A DNA stretch of 64,000 nt from Elmis aenea (taxonomy: Eukaryota; Arthropoda; Insecta; Coleoptera; Elmidae), in assembly GCA_947652605.1 (NCBI GenBank), contig OX393583.1, forward strand, positions 9,527,222 through 9,591,221, in the 5' to 3' direction. Under the pieces are notes generated by a model. The model was given only the letters and a program-made list of their open reading frames with translations. It was not told the DNA's origin and did not search any database. The position numbers were made by a program, and so were the translations under genes. Shown here one piece after another: positions 1 through 10,329 of this stretch (positions are counted from its first letter, which is position 1; the number at the start of each line of letters is the position of its first letter).

Positions 1-20
1 AGGTCATATAGGAAAAAAGA

Positions 21-254
21 GATGTAGTTAAGAGCCTGATCGATATAATTGAAGAGCAACAACTGATTTGGTGCGGTCACCTAAACAGAATGTCTGCACA
101 TAAAATTCCTTATCAAACTCTGACATGGATTTCATCTAGAAGAGGGAAAAGGGGAAAACCGAAAAGAAGATTGATAGATGGGGTAAAAACAGCAATTGGC
201 AAAAGTAGCTCAACGGATAATGACTGGAAGGAACGGAGAAGGAATGGCGTTTAG
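21..254 (+). pseudogene. Non-LTR retrotransposon ORF2 C-terminal fragment
   Basis: An open frame of 77 codons ending in TAG reads as the C-terminal tail of a non-LTR retrotransposon polyprotein. It has the usual order: LIWCGHLNRM, then a basic stretch RRGKRGKPKRR, then a short acidic/Trp tail. The reverse transcriptase core is not in the window, either because it lies upstream or because the copy is truncated. The frame is followed by a short TTA-rich microsatellite at about 285-300, as expected for a 3' end. It lies just downstream of the clip protease on the opposite strand. The clade was not assigned. Confidence 0.7.
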
Positions 255-362
255 AATGCGTTACACAGCAGCCAACTGTATGGAAAAAAACTATTATTAT
301 TGATATTAAAAATTACTCAGGTTTTTACTAAGAACATACACAGTTTTAGTATATTTGGTTAT

Positions 363-3300
363 TTAAGGTCGCACAGTATTCTTAATCCAGTCTAAATACA
401 CTGATACGTTCGTGTGTATTCCAATACTTCCGCTACCACAGCCTCGTCCAACCGAAACAATACCCTCGATGTGCCAGTTCAGTTTGTTAGCAAACATAAC
501 GGGACCTCCGCTATCTCCATAACATGCGCTTTCGTTACTGTTGTCTCTGGTACATATTTGGCGTTCTGATATCGCCAATTTTCTAATATTATCACGATCC
601 AAGATGTATTTGCACTCGACGAAACTTAGAAGTTCGTTTTCTGCTCTCTTCTTTCTGTTCAATAGCTGAAACAAAAATAATTTGTCTTTACGATAGGGCA
701 CGTAAGAAAATAAACAGTTTGGTAAATTACCCTTATTTATTTTGAATCGTCTACACAAAGTCTGTAACAATTTGCCATCATTTTTGTGGATATTTATATT
801 TATTAAAACCGATACGAATTTACTGAGAATTAAAGAAAAACTAGTATTCCGTCAATAATAAAATCTACACCTTTGCAGTGGCGGATTATCGCACAGGCGC
901 AAGAAGCGTGCGCTTGGGGCCTCAGGTTGTCAGGGCCTCAAAAATAAAACGTTTGACGTTTAAATTTTCACGCCCTGCTATCCTATCAGACATTATTCAG
1001 AAAAACTACCGACACTTGTTCAATTCGTATGGGAAAAATGCGGGTCTCTCATAACTTAAAAAAAAATCCTATTCAGTTTGCATTTGTTGCACGTAAATTC
1101 TATTATATGACATCATTAATATGAGAATTTTTTCGAGTGATATAAAATAAGACAAAATGCGAAATTGTCCAAATGACTTAACGGATCGAGGAACGCCGCT
1201 TTAAGAAACACATATCTACTTTAGTTTGTCTCTTTAAAAAATCTTACATGTTTCAAAGTTTTTAAAACAATTCGAAGTACATACTTTTGCAATTTGTTTT
1301 GGAAAAAGTTCGAAACTTTTGCGATTGGCTTAATAATTAATAAAAATGTTGTACACACGATAAGCAATATATCTGTCGTAGGCACAATGTGAAATCCGGC
1401 ATTTTATAAAACGCCTAGGCACAAAACTATTAGCTTCATTTTTATTATTTATTAAAAAAAAAAAAAACTTTAACCAACCTTTAACCTGACCCTCTACTAC
1501 TGACCAAATGAATGAGGGTCAGGTTAAAGGTTGGTTAAAGTTTTTTTTTGTATGAATACAAATAAATGTATGGGTCTAAGAAAAAGTCATAATTTGCTCG
1601 TTTTGCCGGCTTTTTATAAAATGCCTAGGCGTTTTGTAAAATGCCGGATTTCACATTATGCCTACGACATATCCACCTTCAGTTCGTTCAAAAACCTAAT
1701 AATTTTTTTAGAGGTGTAAAAATCGTGAGGTTACTGTTATTTTTTTATCAAAGCAATTAGCAACAAAAATCAATGAGTAAGATAAAATACGGATGTTTTT
1801 TCATTTAATTTACATACGTATGAAATGAGAATAAAAATAAAAATAATATGGCACAGTGTTAGCAGCTAAACTGGTACATGTGTTTCACTAATATTACGTA
1901 GATAGGCATTTACAATTTTTTCACAGTAAATACGAATTAAACATATTTATTCGCATACATATTACAAATACGAAAAATGAAGGAAATACTTAGCAATAAA
2001 TTACCATTTAAAAATAATGCAATGATGAATTGATTGCGATTTAAATTTATTTTTTTAATAGTTCGTACTAGGGATTCTGTCCCGGAAATTTCCCGAGACG
2101 TAAGTCCCGGGAATTCCCGGGACTTTCTTAGTCTCGAGTCCCGGGACATTTAGTTCGAGACTCGAGACGAGACTAAATGTTACAGAACACTGAAATTAAT
2201 TTTTTATACTTATTTTTTAAAAAATTTACTGCCTCGAGTTTAGCAAAAATATTTTGTTTCATACTTTTTTATGTTTATAGTTTATACTAACAATCAGTAT
2301 TTAATTAACTTCATTTGAATTTTTTGCCTGCCATATTTAATTATTTATGTTTATATCTTGTCTGCTTTAAAGCTAAAGGATAATTGTTAAGTTTCTTAGT
2401 AAAAATATATTTTACTTATGCTGTTATGTTTTAAAGTTTAGTGAAAATTGTTGTTTATTTAAAATAGGCATTTACTTGGAAATATATACTTTATTTACTG
2501 TAGAATGTAATAATAATAATAAATAAGCACTACAGGCCATTTAGGCCTAGGGCTTGGTTTGCTGTCTCCCTCCACTTTTTTCTATTTTTCGCTGCCTCTG
2601 TCCAGTTCGTCACTTTTAGTTTTTTTAAATCATCCTCGACCGCTTCCAACCATCTTTTCTTAGGTCTCCCTCTTTTTCTCACACCCATTCTACTTGCTTT
2701 AATCATTATCTTCGTGTTTCTTTGGTTGGAGAGGCGTTGTGCGTGCCCAAGCCATCTTATTCTCTGGGCTCTTACTACTTCGGTTATAGACGGTTCTTTG
2801 TACAATCTCATTACTTCCTCGTTTGTCCTTCTTCTCCATTCTCCGGTATTTGTTTTTATTCCCCCGTAGATCCTTCGCAATAATTTTCTTTCCCACCTTT
2901 CAAGGTCTTCTTTTTCTTTTTTGTTGATTATCCAGGTTTCACAAGCGTATGTTACAGTGGGTCTTAATACTGTTTTGTACAATCTTACTTTGGCTTTTCT
3001 TGAGATAATGTTGGATCTTAGAATTGTAGCAAGAGATCCTGCGCATTTATTACCTTTTGAAAGCCTCGCTCTTATTTCCTTTCCGTTGTCGCAGTTGTCA
3101 GTAATTTGTACACCCAGATAAATGAAATTTCTTACTTTCTCAAAGCGTCTCTCCTTGTTTTGTTCGATTTTGATCGATAGATATTCATCCCCTTCTATGT
3201 CCTTCCTTTTAGGTCCTATTATCATGTATTTGGTTTTCGATTCGTTGATGCTTAATCCCATATTTTTTGCTTTGTTCTCTAACTTCCTGACAATGTTTTG

Positions 3301-6300
3301 GATATCTTTTTTTGTTTTGCAGATGATCGCAAGGTCGTCTGCGAAGGCAATGCATTGGTGGTTGTCTGCGTATATATTGCCATTTCTGTTAATTCCACTA
3401 TCTCGAATTATCTTTTCTAAGGCTATATTAAATAACAATGCCGACAGCGGGTCTCCTTGTCTCAATCCTCTAGATACTTTAAACACCTTTGACTTCATGC
3501 TTCTGTTTTTTATAAAATTTTCCGTGTTTTGGAGAGTCGCCTTTGTCATATTTATTAGTTTGTCAGGTATTTTAAATTCTTTCATGGCTATGTACAATTT
3601 TTCCCTAATTATTGTATCGTACGCTTGCTTAAAGTCTATAAATACTACATGCAGCTCTGTATTATACTCGTAATGGCTCGATTGAATTTGCTTTACCGTA
3701 AAAATTTGATCGATGGTGGATCTATTGGGCCTAAAACCGCATTGGTAATCCCCTGTGATGTTTTCCGTGTAGCTGGTGAGTTGTTCCTTTATTATTGTCG
3801 CTAATACCTTGTAGGTTGTGTTTAGGAGAGCTATGCCTCTGTAGTTATCGCATACTGTTCTGTCGCTTTTTTTATGTATTGGGCTAAGCATGGCCCTTGC
3901 CCAGCTTTTAGGGATTTTTTCTTCGTGCCATATGTCTAGCAATAGTTTTGTAATTTCTTCATGCAGTTCCTCACCTCCATATTTAATCATTTCTGCTGTT
4001 ATTCCGTCTTCTCCTGGGCTTTTGTTATTTTTTAATTCAAAAACAAAATCCGTGAATGTGGTTTAATTAAAAAAAAAAAAACTGTCAACTGTCACGACCG
4101 ATTCACGATCACGATACGTGCAAAGAAGCAATTTTAAATATGTAGCGGGTGCTTTCAGTAACAATGTCACTGTCAAAAGAGCTTATTTTTACAGTGAAAA
4201 TAGCCGATGAATTTTAAGTACATAAATATATCATCATTTTTCTTGCACCTTATAAAATCTTCCGTCATTTTTGACGGGTTAAACCACTATTTTTTAGTAT
4301 GTAAATAAAATTCGCAAAAGTCTCGAAGTCCGGGAATTCCCGGGACTTTGATAAAAAAAGTCTCGAGTCCCGGGACTTTAAAAATTGTCGAGACTCAGAA
4401 TCCCTAGTTCTTCGTACATATTTTATATTTTTTATTAATAAGTAATTAACGCTTTATTTTTTAATTCATGCATTTACATTACTAAGCCATGGGCAAACCT
4501 GGACAAACTATTAGATTGTTGGGAAGGAATCTCATTTTTTAATTTCTTTCGTTTGCGTTACAAGTAATATTGATTTGGCAAATAAAGTGCTTGTTTTTTA
4601 TTCTGAGTTATATTTAGCGGAAGAAAATTTCGCGGTGCTTGATTGGCCAGGTAAATCGCCAGATTGAAAATATCTCGGGATTCGTGTTCGCGGACATATC
4701 CAAAATCGGTCCATTGCCCAATAAATGTGTGAAACTATAATTCGGAAATTTACAATTTTTTTTTAAACCATTGTGCACCTTGCAGAATTCAAGCACAACT
4801 GTATGTTCGATAGCAACGTACATGATATTTATACTTTTATATTTTTATTATATACTTTATTTACCTCGCCTTCCAGCAATGGATTCAATAAATTTAATGG
4901 ATTCCAGCCTGAAGTTGTCAATATATCACCCGGTACCGCTCTTTGCACTTCTGATGTGGGCAAACAGATTGGTCTAATAAAATCTGCAATCAGTTTTAGA
5001 AATCATCAGACAACGTGATAATATACCAAAGTTTAAGCTTAAATAAATTAAAAAATTATCACTTTTTTGCAATTTAAATGGTTTACTCTTTGATTAATGT
5101 ATCGAGTCTCCCAGAAGCCGCGCGATTACTTGCGTTTTAAACGGCCACGGGGAAGCGAAAGGTTAAAAAAAAAGTTAAATTCAGTTTTTCGTTTGTAACT
5201 TAGAATGGATAAAAAAAATATATCGCTGAGAAACATTCTAAACTTGGATAATAAAATGTGCTACTTGCTTCAGGGCACACTTTACCCAAGAGACGATCTT
5301 GTCGAAGGTCGTCAAACGTGATTTGAACGACACAAAAAAGTTGAATTGAAAACAAGTAGCATTGTAAATATTATTTCTTATAATTGCATTGCTCTTGAAC
5401 AAACAGCAAAATTTCATGAAAGCCAAGTATTTATTTTAGTAGAAGATTTGTGTTTTTTATTTAAATCAAAATTATAAGTTCGGTTTGTTGGTTCACATGT
5501 GTGTTCTGCTCGCGCGGCAGACTGCTATAGGGGGATTGACCCCCTCTTCAATCGTTAGAGGTACAAGGATAGTGGGTAAGGATGCGGATAGTCAAGGATA
5601 GGTGGAAGTACTGCCACAGCATTTGCCTTAACCGTAGAGAAAACCACCTGACACCTCTACAATGACAGTCGGTCCTGGGATTCGAACCGATGACCTACCG
5701 ATTGCAAGCTAGGCTGTTGACACAACCAGCCACCGAGCTCGGTGACTTCAGTTTAATGATCTTTGATTGATCGTGGTAGCATTGGAGATCGGGCCTTAAC
5801 GTACCTGTGTACCTGATTGTTTCCTGTAGCCGAACCAACCCTATGTCGTTCGATTTATTTCTTGGACTATAGTTCGGATGTGGTATAATCTCCTCCACTG
5901 GTATATCAACAACTGGTTCGTTGCATTCCGGGTAATCGGGGTTTTCCAAGCAGTCCTCTTCCTGATGTGGGTTATACTCTCCAAGGCGAACATGCGTCCT
6001 AGAAGAGAAACAAATTGATCAATTAATAAAAAATTATACCTTAGCCCATTCCGCAACAAAAAATACATAGACAAAATCCACCTTGTGTGTCTCTCTTATT
6101 TTCTAGTCTAGAGTGTATGATTAGACAAAACATAAAGAAAGCCTACTGGGGTTGGAATAAACTAAAAGCAAAATCCTTAACAGAACTAGCATTTGCAGAT
6201 GATGTGGTGCTATTAGCTAAAAGCGAAAAGGACTTGCAACTCAGTCTAGACGTACGGGCAGATACATTAAGTAGATATAATATGAATATTAATATAATAA

Positions 6301-9187
6301 AGACGAAGGCTATGGTTATAGCGAAAAAGCATGAGCCAGTTACAATTATGCTAGACCAAAAAAAGAGTTAGAGCATTTTAAACATTTCAGAACAATAATT
6401 GCAGAGAATGGTAAATTGGAGGAAGATTTAAAGAATAGAATAGCAGCAGCGACGAAATTTTACTACGCTACTAATAAATTATTATTTTATTATTATTGAG
6501 GGTTTAGGGACTCTTCGACATCTAAGGTCACCAGCGTCCGGGACGAATTTTTATAGAAAAATAGTGTAGTTTCATTGTATTCAACGATTGTATTGAACGA
6601 TCAAATTATACCTTACGCTAACACAGCGAAGTATCTAGGTATGAACCAAGATGCTAAGCTGAGATGGAAGGAGCCCATTAAAAAAAGAGCAGAACTAAAT
6701 CATAAACACAAAAATATGTATTGGCTCCTTGATAGACATTCCGAAGTGTCAATACCTAATAAACTCATGATATATAAACAGATACTAAAACCAGTATGGT
6801 TATACGGAATACAATTTTGGGGGTGTGCCAGCAAGAGTAATGTCGAAATCATACAAAGGTTTTATAATAAAGTTCTGGGGAGTATTGTAAATGCTCCCTG
6901 GTACATGAGAAATTGTGACCTTCATAGAGACTTTGGAGTGGAAATGGTTGCTGACGAAGCTAAAAGATTTGCACAAAAGCATGAGGAGAGGCTTCACAAT
7001 CATGTTAACACTGAAGCAATCCAACTGCTCGACCTGTTGGAGGACTCAAAAGGACCACACCTTTTGAATTAGTTTAGTGAAATTAGTTCAGTGGACCCAT
7101 AGCAGAGCATAGTGCGTTTTGTGTATGTGTACCAAACCAGAACAATCTGTGAAGACCAATGGGTAAACTCAGTACTTTAGCTTACGATACTATTAGGAAA
7201 AAATTGCTCGTTCAACTTATGCTAGATTAGTTGTAATCTACAACATCAGTAGTTGTTTAAAAAAAAATGGTATTCAATAAATAAAGTTTAACTGATAAAT
7301 TACTGTTTATATTTGAACGTCCCTTGTATAAGAGTTTCGTGTTCCAATTTCATTATGAAAAAAACAATTGGATTTTTTGATCAACCTCGACAGAAATGCA
7401 ACACTTACAAATTATAATCTCTGATTCTTAAACAATGTGCTGCTGTCAAAACGTATCTGTTGTTAATCACAGTACCAAGACACAACCCCTGCCGACTTTC
7501 TTCGTTTGAGTATTTTAGCAACGCGAGCCATGGAAACTCGTCCAAAACGGTTATGTTCCTGTTTTCATATCTATCGTCCCTTTGCTGTAACCCACAAATT
7601 CTCTTCGACGGAAATAAATTTGTTTCTTCACGAATCGTAGTTTGAGTTGGTTTGGTTTTTTGTTTCTTTCTGCTAGACTTTGAAAACTTTACGTCAGAGC
7701 TACAGCACACCAGCGGTTCCGAATAAGGATCTGTGCCACACAGGGATTGTCTAACGAAGTCAATTAGGTTTTCGTCCTGCGTTGCTATAGCTGCTCCCAT
7801 TTTGGGGCAGTTTAGTAGAGATATGCATTGGGCCGATTCCCCATTGGGAGTTTCGCACGACCGAGGAGAATCTACAAGACGTTTCAAGAATTACTGACAT
7901 GAAAGAGACATTGTAATTGGGTTTAACCAAAACTTACAAGGGAGGGTCGCGATATATTGTCGATAGAATCTGATCAAGGCTGTGTTTATTGCATCAAGAA
8001 TATCAAAACTAAATGTTTTGCAGAGTTATACGTTCTACTGGCCATTTCCTTCGGAAAAACAAAGGAAAAACTGAAAAGTTGAATAATAAAGGTAAATTTT
8101 TGCCATCGCGTTGGCTATAAAACCGTTACGAGATAAAATCGAAATTTTTCTATTAACCAATAAGCGCATCCTTTGCAAGCAAAATGGTGCAAAGTTTTAA
8201 AACAAAATTTTAAACGGTTCCGGAGGAAAACGCGATAAACGAGTCCTTTGTAAAAACGGTTTTCCCTATGTTAAACGCCTATGCAAGTCGAATAGATTTA
8301 GTTATACAACTTCTCAAATCAACCGCTTTTGCAGGGGTTTCGTTTTCGACGTTTTTCTCCGGAAACGTTCAAGATTTTTTCAAAAACTTTGCACCATTTA
8401 ACTTGCAAAGGATGCGCGCATTGGTAAATAGAAGAAATTCGATTTTATCTCTGACGGTTTCATGGCCAAGGCGCTCGCAAAAATTACTTTTATTATTTAA
8501 CTTTTCTGTTTTCCCCTATTTTTCCGAAGGAAATGGCCAGTGGCACGTATAACTCTGAAAAACATTTAGTTTTGATGTTTTTAATGCAATAAACACAGCC
8601 TTGATCAGATTCTAGCGACAACATATCGTGACCTTCCCTGGTTAGATGTTTGGTGTTTTTAATGCTCAGAGGTTAATAACAAAGTAGCTTTGAATTCGAA
8701 AATACATGGAAATATACACTGTTTTGTTGTACATACATTAGAAAGTGTAAGTCTGTTGTTATTTGCATTGCAGTCGATTTAAGAAAACTGATAAAGTCAA
8801 CTTTGTTTTCTAACGCTTTTATGAATTTAAATGCTGTAAATTCATTAAGCAAATGATTTTTAGAACTTTTTAATCCAATATTTTAGTTTTTAAGCCATAA
8901 GTTGACTTACACCTTTTCGTCCCTATTAAATTTTAAATATCATTAGATTTTAATCAACACTATTTTTAAAACACCATTCAATTTGTTTTTTAATTCCACC
9001 CAACTTTACTGATTTACCCGACTCTCTAACTTTCATAATAAACAAGTTGGACATGTAACGCAGTAGATTATTGAAAATATATCTACACAATGACTTTGAA
9101 TATAACGAGCAATTTAGGCCGATATTGAAACTTACCACATAACACATCGACGAACACAGATAACAAACAGAATATAATCTTACGCAT
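363..9187 (-). CDS. Clip-domain serine protease with degenerate activation site (five exons)
   Basis: Secreted clip-domain serine protease paralogue, 376 aa. Coding exons in transcript order are 9187-9136, 7871-7409, 5998-5805, 4983-4865 and 665-363; all junctions are GT-AG and the phases (1, 2, 1, 0) join without a frame break. Residues 1-17 (MRKIIFCLLSVFVDVLC) form a signal peptide. Residues 23-74 form a clip domain with six Cys (23, 33, 39, 62, 73, 74). A basic linker follows. The chymotrypsin-fold domain starts near 110 and has His163 (TAAHC), Asp223 (NDIGLVRL) and Ser328 (GDSGGP). Two features are unusual. Where relatives have R-IVGG the sequence reads DRYENRNITV, and the residue equivalent to Asp189 is Ser322, so trypsin-like specificity is not expected. 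GWG is GWN, and the CAGG after the disulfide is CTRD. The role in immune or developmental cascades is family-level knowledge only. The introns hold a nested hAT/retrotransposon, a SINE and retrotransposon fragments. It could be a catalytically weak or non-canonical protease. Confidence 0.87.
876..1060. repeat. hAT-like terminal fragment
   Basis: Begins CAGTGGCGGATTATCGCAC and is followed by a GC-richer segment with GGGGCCTC. This is the usual look of hAT-type ends in insects. No partner end or target-site duplication was found, so the borders are approximate. It lies between protease gene 1's last exon and the 1.2 kb repeat, inside that gene's last intron. Confidence 0.35.
1165..2005 (+). repeat. 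Dispersed repeat copy 1 (partner at 18.9-19.45 kb)
   Basis: After removing the 1373-1668 insertion, this segment is close to the reverse complement of 18890-19450. Shared landmarks include GAACGCCGCTTTAAGAAAC at one end and ATACTTAGCAATAAATT at the other. No coding capacity is visible. The family is unrecognised. It lies in the last intron of protease gene 1, and its partner lies in an intron of protease gene 2, so it may be a dispersed element or a remnant of the tandem duplication. Confidence 0.7.
1373..1668. mobile_element. 296-bp hairpin MITE with empty-site proof
   Basis: Inverted termini (GTCGTAGGCA...TGCCTACGAC) extend about 45 bp. An inner inverted pair is centred near 1505, with arms starting CTTTAACCAACC at about 1469 and ending GGTTGGTTAAAG at about 1541. 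The flanks are ATAT at 1369-1372 and 1669-1672. The related repeat copy at 19243-19252 reads straight through with a single ATAT, so the insertion borders and target duplication are supported. No open frame. Confidence 0.8.
2069..4406. mobile_element. hAT-like element with TCCCGGGA motif arrays, containing a nested retrotransposon
   Basis: The termini are TAGGGATTCTG and CAGAATCCCTA. The left flank is GTTCGTAC (2061-2068). The right flank is GTTC-TTC-GTAC (4407-4417), meaning the same 8-bp target duplication with a 3-bp insertion. The subterminal DNA is packed with TCCCGGGACT and TCTCGAGTCC palindromic motifs at both ends (2078-2175 and 4318-4396). No transposase is present. The interior is occupied by a reverse transcriptase fragment (2506-4064). 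It lies in the last intron of protease gene 1. Confidence 0.7.
2506..4064 (-). pseudogene. 5'-truncated non-LTR retrotransposon ORF2 (reverse transcriptase)
   Basis: The coding segment runs from about 4064 down to the stop at 2530, and is open as a 486-codon frame from 3990. Reverse transcriptase blocks are in order: NYRGIALLNTTYK, YQCGFRPNRSTIDQI, FIDFKQAYDT (motif A Asp), RGLRQGDPLSALLFNIALE, FADDLAIICKT (catalytic FADD), then FIYLGVQIT. The C-terminus has IRWLGHAQRLS and RKRGRPKKRW. The endonuclease and ORF1 are missing. The 3' end on the minus strand is a TTA-type microsatellite (2508-2525). The long uninterrupted frame implies a fairly young insertion. It sits inside the hAT-like element. 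The clade (RTE or Jockey-group) is not resolved. Confidence 0.85.
5505..5742 (-). repeat. tRNA-derived SINE
   Basis: On the minus strand the head reads as a tRNA-like pol III promoter: an A-box-like GGTGGCTGGTTGTG near 5735, an anticodon-loop-like TTGCAAT, and a B box GGTTCGAATCC near 5680. A non-tRNA body of about 150 bp follows, down to about 5505. The cloverleaf is imperfect and the body continues, so a SINE is likelier than a tRNA gene. It lies in an intron of protease gene 1, about 60 bp from the Asp exon's donor. Confidence 0.65.
6087..6490 (+). pseudogene. Non-LTR reverse transcriptase fragment
   Basis: The translation has ELAFADDVVLLAKSEKDLQ, the catalytic FADD block, followed by NMNINIIKTKAMVI. 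The thumb then continues in another frame (ELEHFKHFRTIIAENGK), so there is a frameshift near 6370. It ends in a TTATT-type microsatellite at about 6478-6495. It lies in intron 2 of protease gene 1, in antisense orientation. Confidence 0.7.
6560..7290 (+). pseudogene. Jockey-like retrotransposon 3' end
   Basis: The frame 6575-7072 matches the post-RT region of Jockey-type ORF2: AKYLGMNQDAKLRWK, LKPVWLYGIQFWGCAS, NAPWYMRNCDLHRDFG, then the NTEAIQLLD tail. A 3' UTR of about 200 bp ends in an AATAAATAAAG-type A-rich tail at about 7280. The copy is 5'-truncated and has no RT core. A related, longer copy lies at 56440-58230. Located in intron 2 of protease gene 1. Confidence 0.75.
7945..8640. mobile_element. 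Foldback element with about 330-bp inverted arms
   Basis: The left half (7945-8230) is the reverse complement of 8240-8640. Shared landmarks are the TCAAGGCTGTGTTTATTGCA edge, TGGCCATTTCCTTCGG, GCGCATCCTTTGCAAG and GGTTCCGGAGGAAAAACG-like segments. The termini lack the CAGGG ends seen in other foldbacks in this window. One-arm relatives occur at 61340-61690 and 63765-63965. No coding capacity. It lies in intron 1 of protease gene 1. Confidence 0.75.
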
Positions 9188-9393
9188 GTTGTTATTAGAC
9201 GGGTTTATTGGCAACTGACAAAGTAAAACTAGAATGAATAATTCCGATGGCTAAAAAAGGATTATCGTACACATATTTGCATACATGTGTTTCTAGTAAT
9301 TGTAACCTTCAACTTGTAAGAAGTGTTCAGTGAGTGTATCGTGTCGTGAGTTAAGTGATCGGAATTTCTGTTTAGTATTTGGAAATTTTGACG

Positions 9394-9456
9394 ATGAAGT
9401 TAAGACGTGTGTTGGTGCTTATAAAACGTTGGAAGATCCTGAGGACTTTGGGAAAG
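9394..9456 (+). CDS. Candidate divergent first coding exon (hypothetical)
   Basis: An ATG at 9394 opens 21 codons (a basic/hydrophobic peptide starting MKLRRVLVLIKRWK) that run exactly to a GTAATT donor at 9457. It lies about 200 bp from the start of protease gene 1 on the opposite strand, so a divergent promoter is possible. The phase-0 end would fit the phase-0 acceptor at 50838, but nothing else connects them. Chance occurrence is quite possible. Confidence 0.2.
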
Positions 9457-10329
9457 GTAATTTTTTACTTATATACTTGTACCTTTTTACAATGAGACTT
9501 GAGAAGTAAATAAAAGCAAATTTAATATAACGTTTTTATTCAGGGTCGGGCTTCCACCCAATAAAGGGGCTCGGGTGCAAATAAATGTTTTGGAGCTCCA
9601 AGCCCAAACTTCTTTTCTCAAAACAATTTTTTTTTAAATAAACATTTAAAAACAGATTGTATTTGAGGAGACTGGTTTTGTGTTGGCTTCGTTCCAAAGT
9701 TTTTGAAGAACAAATTATTTGCTGTATCGAAAAATCTGATTGCTATTAAGAACAATTATCAGTATGGCATGGGGCATAATGGGGTAGTAGGGTACAACAG
9801 GGCACAGCCTTTATTTAAACCGGGAGGAACAATTTATATCTATGTTAATACAGAATGATCTACTACTACTGAGCATGAGCATAGTGAGAGTTTATACTCA
9901 GTTTCGTAAGAATAAAAACGAGCTAACTTCGAGATGTAAATGCTCCTGTTAATTTGAGTATATGCTTTTATATACACACGTGTGTTATGATGAATTCTAC
10001 ACAAATTTTGATTAGCAAATGGTCCTTAGATTTGCTTACACGTATTACTAGTGTCAATCAATAAATCATGAGTGATATTGAAGAAGAAATTAATAAACAC
10101 AATGTTTCTTAAATGGCATTCGTCAAAATTTTGCGTGATTTTCCAATTGTGTTTTCGAAGTCACAAATACCTGCTGATAGGTAATCAAAATCTCAAGCTA
10201 TTGATATCATTAAAAACAATGGGAGGCCAGTTTTTGGTATTTTCGTCCTCGTCCTCTGCCATATGCTGAACTGGAATATCGACTAGTTAAAGCTCTGTTA
10301 AGTCTAGTTCATCGTTTAAATATTTTGCT

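Noticed and set aside
3122..3673. 183-codon plus-strand frame resembling a membrane protein
   Set aside because: Antisense of the reverse transcriptase at 2530-3990; hydrophobicity is a by-product of the complementary strand.
4614..4823. An extra exon of protease gene 1 after an acceptor-like site at 4799-4800
   Set aside because: Splicing 4865 directly to 665 keeps phase 0 and yields a normal protease core; the 4798 segment read in the required phase hits a stop within twelve codons.
5650..5742. A tRNA gene with a good B box
   Set aside because: Arms do not pair as a regular cloverleaf, and the sequence continues into a SINE-like body.
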